Shown here: positions 51,258 through 58,326 of the stretch, piece by piece
Numbering within the stretch: the stretch's first letter is position 1
Layout: each line of letters starts with the position of its first letter
Assembly: GCA_002305925.1 (NCBI GenBank)
Contig: DBRL01000010.1
Coordinates: 214,346 to 278,345, forward strand
Length of the DNA stretch: 64,000 nucleotides
Reading direction: 5' to 3'
DNA from: Candidatus Peregrinibacteria bacterium UBA1369
GTDB taxonomy: Bacteria; Patescibacteriota; Gracilibacteria; UBA1369
Made by a program: the position numbers and the translations under genes
Notes under the pieces: generated by a model
The model's input: the letters and a program-made list of their open reading frames with translations, nothing else
The model's database searches: none
What the model was told of the DNA's origin: nothing

Positions 51258-52784
51258 ATGCGGCGAATAAAAATTACAGAAAAAGTGTTATTACTTGCCC
51301 TGGTTGCGCTGATCACGGCAATGCCGGTCAGAGATGTGTTCCTGGCTGCCCAGGTAGAGCAGGAACAGCTGATACGCCAGTTTAAAACCAATCGTTTTTT
51401 GGACAGAATTGAAGCGGAAATTTTGCTGGGAGAAGAAGAATTACTCCAGGTGAACCGCCAGATCAACGCAACGGAAGAGCAGATTTATGAGACAGTTACC
51501 ACCATTGAATCCCTGAAAGACCAGCTGGCAAGCCTCGATCTGCGCATATCCCTGCTGGAAGAGAATATTTCCAGCATCGTCAGGCAAATAGAGAGGAAAG
51601 AGAGCGAGATTACCGACCTGCAATATCGCATCGAACAGAAGAAACTGGAAATTTCACAGCAAAAAATGATGATCATGGAGTATTTGCGTGTCATTTTCAA
51701 GGACCAGAGGGAAATGGGAAACTGGACAGACCTGGACCGGGACGGCGTAGAAGATCCTTTCAAGCTGCTTTTCGGAGACGGCCAAACGGGAGAAAAACTG
51801 CGCAACCTCAGGTACAGTGAAGTTCTGGAGGAACAGGGCAGAGAGATATTTGAAGAAATCGACCGGCTGCTGGAGGAGCAGGAAGCAGATCAGCAGGTCT
51901 TGCAGGTAAAAAGGCACAATCTACTGGTTTACTACGAAAAACTATCCGAATCGCGGGATGAACTTGCTCTGACCCGCAGCGCCAAGGACTCATTGTTGAA
52001 GCAAACCGAGGGGGAGGAATCGGTTTATCGTCAACTGCTGGAGAAATCCAGGGCGGAACAGGAAGAGGTCTTGACCAATGTCAACACCCTGCGTACCAAT
52101 CTGCTCTATATCAGGGAAAGGGTGGAAAAACTGGGCGACCAGTTCAATCCCGGAGACTATGCGGAGCTCTTTCAGACCGGAGAGGATCAAAGACTTTTGG
52201 AGCTGCTAACCGGCGGATTTGGCGAAAGAGAGTTTCCCGCCATCTGGCCGATCTCACCTGCCCGTGGCGTTACAGCATATTTCAGGGATCCTTCCTATGC
52301 CAAGTTTTTCGGCTTCGCCCACAACGCAGTCGACATCAGGGCCAATCAGGGGACGCCGATCAAAACACCAGCCGCCGGCATTGTCTACAAGGCGGTCGAC
52401 AACGGTTATGGATACAGTTACATACAAATTGTGCATGATGGTGGATTCTTGACCACCTATGGACATATCAGCGAATTCAGGGTCAAAAAAGGCGATATCC
52501 TGGAGCAGGGCGACATCATCGGTCTGAGCGGCGGCATGCCGGGAACCAGGGGCGCGGGCGTATATACTACCGGTCCACACCTGCATTTTGAAATCATCAA
52601 GGATGGACTCTATGCTGATCCGCTGGAATACATGGATCTGACCTATGTGCCGCTGGATAATTTGCCGGAGAAATATCTGACCAAGGCACTGGGCGATCGT
52701 AAAAAAATCAGGCGTGGCGAAGTGCGCGAGAAAGTAAGGCGTCAGGAATCGGTAGAGACAGCCTCGGCAGCCGTTCTACCCTGA
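51258..52784 (+). CDS. Coiled-coil M23 peptidase (EnvC/CwlO-like layout)
   Basis: 508 residues: signal peptide or anchor (VLLLALVALITAMPVRDVFLA), a long coiled coil (about 30-270) interrupted by an EF-hand-like loop (TDLDRDGVEDPF near 160), then a C-terminal M23 domain with HNAVDIRANQGTPI near 353 and GPHLHFEIIKDG near 440. Both zinc-ligand motifs are intact, so it is probably an active endopeptidase rather than an activator like EnvC. Such proteins split septal peptidoglycan during division. It overlaps the convergent membrane gene by about 43 bases. Confidence 0.88.
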   Translation: MRRIKITEKVLLLALVALITAMPVRDVFLAAQVEQEQLIRQFKTNRFLDRIEAEILLGEEELLQVNRQINATEEQIYETVTTIESLKDQLASLDLRISLLEENISSIVRQIERKESEITDLQYRIEQKKLEISQQKMMIMEYLRVIFKDQREMGNWTDLDRDGVEDPFKLLFGDGQTGEKLRNLRYSEVLEEQGREIFEEIDRLLEEQEADQQVLQVKRHNLLVYYEKLSESRDELALTRSAKDSLLKQTEGEESVYRQLLEKSRAEQEEVLTNVNTLRTNLLYIRERVEKLGDQFNPGDYAELFQTGEDQRLLELLTGGFGEREFPAIWPISPARGVTAYFRDPSYAKFFGFAHNAVDIRANQGTPIKTPAAGIVYKAVDNGYGYSYIQIVHDGGFLTTYGHISEFRVKKGDILEQGDIIGLSGGMPGTRGAGVYTTGPHLHFEIIKDGLYADPLEYMDLTYVPLDNLPEKYLTKALGDRKKIRRGEVREKVRRQESVETASAAVLP

Positions 52785-53347
52785 AGTAGATCTTGCCGGC
52801 GGGCCAGCAGGTAAACGGTTAGGAAGACCGCAATTTGAACGATTAGGGCTACGGTCACGGTCAGCTCTTTCATCCAGAGCGGATAGCCCGGCAGGTTAAA
52901 ATCGACAAAGGTTAGGGCAAAATAATGCGTTAAATCGGCCGCGCCGATATAGATCAGGGCGGGCAGCACGGTGTGCCAGCGGATTTCGCGCAGGTAAGGG
53001 AAGAGAAAGAAGGCCTGACAGCCGTAAACGGCCACCCAGAACATCGACCCGACATCGTGAAAATTAATCCCCTTCCAGCCCATCAGCAGCGGGAAATAGA
53101 ACTGTGCCAACAGACCGTAGCTGGCAGTGCCGACAATCAGCCAATAAGTGAACCACTGCGGAATGGGTTTTTGATAATATTTGAGCAAATACCAGATGGT
53201 CAGCAGGGGCGGGTAAAGCGAGCAGATAGCCGTGAGCGGTACGAGCCAGGGTGGGACCATTGACAGCCACTGATAGTCGGCAAAAAAGCCCAATACACTC
53301 CAGGCCAAATACAATACGATGAAAAATTTTATCTTTTTTTTGCTCAC
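52742..53347 (-). CDS. Polytopic membrane protein of unknown function
   Basis: About 201 residues with six predicted membrane helices, for example FFIVLYLAWSVLGFFADYQW, LVPLTAICSLYPPLLTIWYL, YWLIVGTASYGLLAQFYFPL, MFWVAVYGCQAFFLFPY and VTVALIVQIAVFLTVYLLA. No family recognised. GTG at 53347 is chosen; a TTG at 53356 would add three residues. The 3' end overlaps the M23 gene tail-to-tail. Confidence 0.72.
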   Translation of the reverse strand: MSKKKIKFFIVLYLAWSVLGFFADYQWLSMVPPWLVPLTAICSLYPPLLTIWYLLKYYQKPIPQWFTYWLIVGTASYGLLAQFYFPLLMGWKGINFHDVGSMFWVAVYGCQAFFLFPYLREIRWHTVLPALIYIGAADLTHYFALTFVDFNLPGYPLWMKELTVTVALIVQIAVFLTVYLLARRQDLLQGRTAAEAVSTDS

Positions 53348-53397
53348 GCCCTGCAATATGCTGAAATTACTATTGTTTCCCTTCCACGGAGGGCATT

Positions 53398-54108
53398 ATG
53401 AAAAAAAACGATCAAAAAAACAAGCAGGAAAGCTGCTGCCAAGGCAAGAAAGCTGCCGGCGCGGTGATGAAGCTGCTCAAGGAAACCTATCCCCAGGCCC
53501 ATTGCGCCCTGGTGCATCGTAACGCGCTGCAATTGCTGGTGGCCACGATTTTGAGCGCACAGTGCACGGACAAAAGAGTAAACATGGTTACGCCGGAGCT
53601 TTTTCGGCGTTTTCCCACGGCCGCGGCCCTGGCCGCGGCCGATCCTGCCGAGCTGGAGCAGCTGATCCGTTCGACCGGTTTTTTCCGTAATAAAGCGAAG
53701 AATATTGGCCTGGCGGCTCGGCGCATTGTTGATCAATTTGGCGGTGAGGTTCCCGAGACAATGACTGAATTGCTGACCCTGGCGGGCGTGGCCAGAAAGA
53801 CAGCCAATGTGGTCCTCTACAATGCCTTTGGGAAGAACGAGGGCGTGGTGGTGGACACTCATGTGGGGCGGACGGCACGGCGGTTGGGACTGAGCGGAGA
53901 GCGTGTTCCGGTGAAAGTGGAGCGCGACCTGATGGCGCTGTTCCCGCGCCAGGATTGGGGTATGCTGAGCCACTATCTGATTGAACTGGGGCGCGACAAA
54001 TGTCGCGCCATCAAGCCGCGCTGCGGGGAATGCGCACTGCGCCCATTGTGTCCATATGGACAGCGCGGGCAAAGCTCCGAAAGCGACCGGCCAGAGACAT
54101 TAAGCTGA
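53398..54108 (+). CDS. nth: Endonuclease III (DNA glycosylase/AP lyase)
   Basis: Removes oxidised pyrimidines in base-excision repair. 236 residues with ILSAQCTDKRVN, helix-hairpin-helix LAGVARKTANVVL (catalytic Lys), VVVDTHVGRTARRLGL (catalytic Asp) and an intact iron-sulfur cluster motif C-x6-C-x2-C-x5-C. A good Shine-Dalgarno site GGAGGG lies just before the ATG, one of few among the native genes. It overlaps gpmI by nine bases tail-to-tail. Confidence 0.95.
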   Translation: MKKNDQKNKQESCCQGKKAAGAVMKLLKETYPQAHCALVHRNALQLLVATILSAQCTDKRVNMVTPELFRRFPTAAALAAADPAELEQLIRSTGFFRNKAKNIGLAARRIVDQFGGEVPETMTELLTLAGVARKTANVVLYNAFGKNEGVVVDTHVGRTARRLGLSGERVPVKVERDLMALFPRQDWGMLSHYLIELGRDKCRAIKPRCGECALRPLCPYGQRGQSSESDRPETLS

Positions 54109-55641
54109 AAGGGCCGCTGAAATCAGCGATGTCCCGCTGATTTCCGGGGGAGCTGGTAAATCCATCATGTAGAGCAGAGTGGGCATGACGTCGGCCAGAC
54201 GTCCATTGGACGTGGTGATGTCGCCCAGGGCCCAGCGGTTGGAAATGATCAGATAGCGTACCGGATTGCTGGTGTGGGCGGTCATGGGTCGGCCCTGTTC
54301 ATCGACCATGGTTTCGGCATTGCCGTGATCGGCCGTCAGAAAAATCTGTCCATCTTTGGACAAGACCTTTTCCACAATGCGGCCAACGCATTCGTCAGTC
54401 ACTTCAACGGCGGCGATGGTGGCAGGGAGTATGCCCGTGTGCCCCACCATGTCACAATTGGCGAAATTGATGACGACCAGATCATAGATGTCGCGGTCGA
54501 GCTCCGCCAGAAGCTTGTCGGTAACGGCGCGGGCGCTCATTTCGGGCTTGAGGTCATAGGTGGCGATGTCGCGCGGGGATTCGATCAAGTCGCGGTCTTC
54601 ATGGTCGAATTTTACCTCCCGCCCGCCATTGAGGAAGAAGGTCACATGGGCGTATTTTTCCGTTTCGGCGATGCGCAGCTGGCGCAGGCCGGCTTTGGAG
54701 ACGACTTCCCCCAGTGTATTGGTCAGTTCCGGTGCGGGAAAAGCCACAGGGAGCTGGAAAGTGGCGTCGTATTCGGTCATGCAGACGAAAGAGGACAATC
54801 TGAGCGGTCGGGCGGAGGAAAACTCATGGAAATCGGCGGCCGTGAGGGCGCGGGTAATCTGGCGGGCACGGTCGGAGCGGAAATTAAAGAAAACCACCGC
54901 GTCATTGTCGGCGATGGTAGTGTCGCTGCCGAAGGAGGCGGGTATGATAAATTCATCACCGGTGCCCTCAGCATGGGCTTTTTTCAAATATTCCAGAGGC
55001 GTCGTTTCAGCGTGCGGCGTGCCGTCAACCATGGCCTGCCAGCCCTTCTCGACGCGATCCCAGCGGGTGTCGCGATCCATAGTGTAATAACGCCCAGCTA
55101 TGCTTCCCAACTCTCCCACTCCGTATTGTTTGAAGTATCCCTCGAGCTGCTGCAAATAAGTTTCACCAATCATCGGCGGTGTGTCGCGGCCGTCCATGAT
55201 GGCGTGGACGATCAGGCGTGGCACCTTTCGGCGTGAGGCCAAATCGATCAGGGCTTCCAGATGCCGGATATGGGAATGGACACCACCGTCGGAAAGCAGC
55301 CCCAGCAGATGGACTTTCCCGCCTTTAGCCGCGGCTGACTCGAAAGCATCCAGCAGGACCTGATTTTGAAAAAATTCGCCCGAGGCGATACTGCGGTCGA
55401 TGCGGGTCAGATCCTGATAAACGATGCGGCCTGCCCCGATATTGGTGTGGCCGACCTCGGAATTACCCATGACGCCTTCAGGCAGGCCTACGTCCTGGCC
55501 ACTGGCTTTAAGCAGCCCGTTGGGATATTTGGCGATGAGGCCGTCCGTGACTGGAGTTTTGGCCAGGGCGATGGCATTGTTTTCGCGGTCGGGGCTGTAC
55601 CCCCAGCCGTCCAATATCATCAGTACGGTGGGTTTGGGCAT
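54100..55641 (-). CDS. gpmI: 2,3-bisphosphoglycerate-independent phosphoglycerate mutase
   Basis: Interconverts 3- and 2-phosphoglycerate in glycolysis, using two manganese ions. 513 residues, full length: VLMILDGWGYSPDRENNAI, the active-site Ser in GNSEVGHTNIGAGR, HAIMDGRDTPP, NCDMVGHTG and LTADHGNAETM. No other glycolytic gene is nearby. Confidence 0.96.
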   Translation of the reverse strand: MPKPTVLMILDGWGYSPDRENNAIALAKTPVTDGLIAKYPNGLLKASGQDVGLPEGVMGNSEVGHTNIGAGRIVYQDLTRIDRSIASGEFFQNQVLLDAFESAAAKGGKVHLLGLLSDGGVHSHIRHLEALIDLASRRKVPRLIVHAIMDGRDTPPMIGETYLQQLEGYFKQYGVGELGSIAGRYYTMDRDTRWDRVEKGWQAMVDGTPHAETTPLEYLKKAHAEGTGDEFIIPASFGSDTTIADNDAVVFFNFRSDRARQITRALTAADFHEFSSARPLRLSSFVCMTEYDATFQLPVAFPAPELTNTLGEVVSKAGLRQLRIAETEKYAHVTFFLNGGREVKFDHEDRDLIESPRDIATYDLKPEMSARAVTDKLLAELDRDIYDLVVINFANCDMVGHTGILPATIAAVEVTDECVGRIVEKVLSKDGQIFLTADHGNAETMVDEQGRPMTAHTSNPVRYLIISNRWALGDITTSNGRLADVMPTLLYMMDLPAPPEISGTSLISAALSA

Positions 55642-55685
55642 TTGGTTTTGGTGTTAAATACTGGCTAAAAATGTGTGGTGTGGTG

Positions 55686-55723
55686 CCGCCCGCCCCGTTG
55701 CCTGGTGGGCACGGGGCGGGCGG
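55686..55723. terminator. Strong GC hairpin upstream of gpmI
   Basis: CCGCCCGCCCCGT (55686-55698) pairs with 55711-55723. GCC/GGC extends the stem past one bulged T to 16 pairs. CTTTTA follows on the plus strand. It separates gpmI from the 55764 gene, which is read toward it. Confidence 0.55.
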
Positions 55724-55763
55724 ACTTTTACTGGAAGGAAAAGGGGTGGGACGCAGGATGTTC

Positions 55764-56723
55764 TTAGCCGTTTCCAGCCCTGTCGGGCCGGGAGTTGCGC
55801 TTGAGCGGTCGGCTGTGTGACCCCTGCAATTGCGGTCGGGCGGTGGGAGCGGCCTGCGTGGCGCTGTCTTCAAAGTTGAGATGATGCACGCAATCCGCAG
55901 TCCGGGGAAGATGGACATGCTCCGGGGCGTCCAGCTCCGATTCTTTGGCGGGCTGGGGCGACTTGCAACCTCGTCCCAACAGCGCTTTGAGCAACCGGGC
56001 CTTCTCGATCCGGGCCTTCTCAAACTGTTCCTCCATGCGTTTTCTGTCCGCGCGAGCCTCCTCGAACGTTGGCCTGTTATGTTCCCAGCGCGCGCGGTCT
56101 TGCGCCAATACCTCCTCGCTAAAGTCATCCAGAGTCCAGATGTATACCGCGGGCGTTGCCGCCGCGGCCGGTACCACTTCTTCCTGCACAGGGCTCTCCT
56201 CTGCCCCGCCCTGAATCACAGAATGGCCGGATGTGTTGTGCTGCTGCTTCCAATCGTCCAGTCTGACGACCGGAGCAGTCTGCTCCTCCTGCCAATCCTG
56301 CAGGGCCAGGATTCTGGATTCCCTGCGAGAAGCCCTGGTCTCCCCTTTCCTCAAGCGGGAACCGCGGCGAGGTCCCTCGCGGTGCGTTATTTTGGCGGCC
56401 TCACCACCATTGAGCACCTGAAGTTCCCTTTGTGCCGTTTGTTCCTCTTTTTGCTGGAAATTGGGCGACTCCCTGGGAGTCCGGACTCCTTTACAAAGCA
56501 GTACCTGTGTTTCCTTCCAGTTTTTCAACTTCTCCCTCCTCTGTTGTTTCCCGGGAAAAATCTGCCTGGTGCGCCACCTCCTTTCTTTGGTGATAGAAGC
56601 GTACGTAAGCCAAGCCGTTAGAATAATAAAGATAATGGCGGGTATGTCAAAGAAATTCCCAAATACGGCGACGAGAATATATTTGCAGTCAACGAACCCG
56701 ACTGCATGAAAATTGAAGTTCAA
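55764..56723 (-). CDS. Membrane-anchored charged protein of unknown function
   Basis: 319 residues from a TTG codon at 56723 (no ATG precedes the membrane helix). One N-terminal helix (YILVAVFGNFFDIPAIIFIILT) is followed by a basic, Arg/Glu/Gln-rich tail that looks disordered, with a helical stretch near 205-250 (RADRKRMEEQFEKARIEKA). No domain recognised. The upstream neighbour is the repeat segment next to tRNA-Gln. An open frame on the other strand (55830-56621) is judged to be its shadow. Confidence 0.6.
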   Translation of the reverse strand: MNFNFHAVGFVDCKYILVAVFGNFFDIPAIIFIILTAWLTYASITKERRWRTRQIFPGKQQRREKLKNWKETQVLLCKGVRTPRESPNFQQKEEQTAQRELQVLNGGEAAKITHREGPRRGSRLRKGETRASRRESRILALQDWQEEQTAPVVRLDDWKQQHNTSGHSVIQGGAEESPVQEEVVPAAAATPAVYIWTLDDFSEEVLAQDRARWEHNRPTFEEARADRKRMEEQFEKARIEKARLLKALLGRGCKSPQPAKESELDAPEHVHLPRTADCVHHLNFEDSATQAAPTARPQLQGSHSRPLKRNSRPDRAGNG

Positions 56724-57033
56724 TAAAGCGCAAAATCAAGCTGCGCGATTTTGCGTATTGGCAGGGGATGAGGGATATTTGCTCGCTACGCTCGCAAGGG
56801 CGTTCTTGATCGCTCACCAATGGCGAGGCTACGCCTCTCCATTCGATTCGCTCTCTGCGACCGCCGAACCCGCTGCTTCTGTGAAGCAGGGTTCTCATCC
56901 CACCTATTACAAAACAAATTTGTTTAATGCAAGCGCTACAAGGAAACAACTGACGAGACGAACAAAGCCTATACTCATAGGCGTGTGAGCGAGGAAGGAG
57001 GTTGACGCAGTAGCGCGCTGCATGAAACAAATT
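56724..57033. other. Repeat-rich non-coding segment beside tRNA-Gln
   Basis: No gene is supported. In order: hairpin CGCAAAATC/GATTTTGCG (56729-56755); a 19-base copy of the tRNA-Gln 3' end (56758-56776); a region framed by GGGATGAG (56764-56771) and CTCATCCC (near 56893-56900) with inner hairpins; and an inverted-repeat unit 56915-57035 that runs into the real tRNA 3' end. Confidence 0.7.
56758..56776 (+). repeat. Duplicated 3' end of tRNA-Gln (att-like direct repeat)
   Basis: TTGGCAGGGGATGAGGGAT is identical to 57033-57051. The second copy covers CCA, the acceptor 3' strand and part of the T stem of tRNA-Gln. No cloverleaf follows the first copy. Confidence 0.85.
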
Positions 57034-57035
57034 TG
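56915..57035. repeat. 121-bp unit with about 25-bp terminal inverted repeats
   Basis: 56915-56939 and 57010-57035 are inverted copies with one mismatch and one extra base (arms start CAAATTTGTTT and contain ATGCA and GCGCTAC). The right arm ends within the tRNA-Gln CCA. MITE-like or a long RNA hairpin. Confidence 0.7.
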
Positions 57036-57108
57036 GCAGGGGATGAGGGATTCGAACCCCCGAATGCCGCCTCCAAAGGGCGGTGCCTTACCACTTGGCG
57101 AATCCCCT
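57034..57108 (-). tRNA. tRNA-Gln (anticodon TTG)
   Basis: Acceptor AGGGGAT with ATCCCCT, discriminator G, CCA encoded. D arm GCCAAGTGGTAAGGC, anticodon stem CCGCC/GGCGG with loop CTTTGGA, and T loop TTCGAAT. The body matches the bacterial tRNA-Gln pattern. Confidence 0.93.
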
Positions 57109-57178
57109 GCGTGGGCGCTTATTGCTTGATTTTTCCAAACCATTTCAGCGCGCATTAAATCTAACAAATAAAAATTGA

Positions 57179-57207
57179 TTGTCAACAAAGTGCGGGCTGG
57201 CTAGAAT
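57179..57207 (+). promoter_or_regulatory. Promoter of the 57248 gene
   Basis: TTGTCA (57179-57184), 17 bases, TAGAAT (57202-57207). Confidence 0.6.
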
Positions 57208-57247
57208 TTAATAGTGGGGACAAAATTTTTCTTCAATTTTTTTTCAA

Positions 57248-58141
57248 ATGATTATAACGCAAACAAAAATAAGCCGGTTGACCGTTTGGACACTGATCGC
57301 ATCGATGACTGTCGGAATCGGAGCCGTTTGCGCGCGAAGCTTGGAAATTCACCAGGATTTTCTTCAGTCAAACAGCCCCTTCTATGTCAGAGTTTCGGTT
57401 GGCAACCATGGGGGCTGCCCGGAAGATCTTACCTGTCCGGCCTCCACCTATAGACTGCGACTCTCCACTACCGCGGGTGAAATAACTCTGGCCAAAGAAA
57501 TTCTGATCGGTTCGGATGAAACGCTGGACAATCCCCTGCACGATACCGGGCTGCCGTCACCGGAAATGCAAATGGCTTTCACCAGCCAATTTTATAAGGG
57601 AGCCATAATCAAACTGTTCCCCTCTTCCGACGCCACTTTGGAGGATATTTTGCTTATTGAAATGACCAAAAATGACAGTGATGCGCAAACCTTTGAAATA
57701 CCTTTCCGCCTGCTCAGCCCGGACTCAATGTCGATTTTGAAGACGTCTGTACGAGTGGACCAGCGATGGGCTGCCTGGGAAAGCGAGGCCGAACAGCTAC
57801 AAGTACAGGTGCTTTTCACCGGACTGGAAAGCAAGGCCATTGCCAAAAATTTCCGCAATAAACTGGAGGTGGTCAAGCGCTTGCTGGGGCTGGAACGCGT
57901 AGCCCGTGAAGCTTTGCTAATGGGGAGAATCACCAACCTGACCTATACCGAGCTGCAAGGTCTCTGGGCAATTACCTGGAACAATCTTTTGTTCAGCAAT
58001 AATGATGTCTTTATCTTCGCCCATCGCTATCAAAGACTGAAAAACCGCTACAACAAATCATTGACTACCCTGCCACTGGTGGTAGGCAATTTGAACGTAT
58101 TACTGCAAAACATCCGCTATCGTCATCAGCTGGCGGAATAA
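57248..58141 (+). CDS. Secreted protein of unknown function
   Basis: 297 residues with a signal peptide (LTVWTLIASMTVGIGAVCARS). Residues about 35-170 are beta-rich with two Cys (NHGGCPEDLTCPASTYRLRL). The C-terminal 120 residues are helical (WAAWESEAEQLQVQVLFTG, NKLEVVKRLLGLERVAREAL). Not recognised. It stands alone between the tRNA-Gln region and the convergent PKD operon. Confidence 0.75.
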   Translation: MIITQTKISRLTVWTLIASMTVGIGAVCARSLEIHQDFLQSNSPFYVRVSVGNHGGCPEDLTCPASTYRLRLSTTAGEITLAKEILIGSDETLDNPLHDTGLPSPEMQMAFTSQFYKGAIIKLFPSSDATLEDILLIEMTKNDSDAQTFEIPFRLLSPDSMSILKTSVRVDQRWAAWESEAEQLQVQVLFTGLESKAIAKNFRNKLEVVKRLLGLERVAREALLMGRITNLTYTELQGLWAITWNNLLFSNNDVFIFAHRYQRLKNRYNKSLTTLPLVVGNLNVLLQNIRYRHQLAE

Positions 58142-58206
58142 GCCCGCCTTTGAACCGCGAAATGAACTGTGTTTTTAAGAAAGCCTGATGACAGGTGCAA
58201 TTCAAT

Positions 58207-58314
58207 TTATTGAGCGTCCGACACCAGCACCGGCAGAACGATCTGGGCGATCATCAGGACGGCAATAAAGAGGGCGAACCATCTGGCCAGTTTTTTTTTG
58301 GTTCTGGGTTTCAT
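58207..58314 (-). CDS. 35-residue single-span membrane peptide
   Basis: A short open frame begins MKPRTKKKLARW, continues with one hydrophobic helix (FALFIAVLMIAQIVLPVLV) and ends SDAQ. The ATG lies 12 bases past the stop of the PKD protein gene, so it is in its operon. A basic N terminus and one helix make it a plausible small membrane protein, but at this length a chance frame is possible. Nine A in a row encode the three Lys. Confidence 0.5.
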   Translation of the reverse strand: MKPRTKKKLARWFALFIAVLMIAQIVLPVLVSDAQ

Positions 58315-58326
58315 TGATTTGACAGG

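Noticed and set aside
55830..56621. 263-codon plus-strand frame opposite the charged membrane protein
   Set aside because: Cys/Leu/Arg-rich without domain. The minus strand has a membrane helix and coherent charged tail, though confidence there is only moderate.
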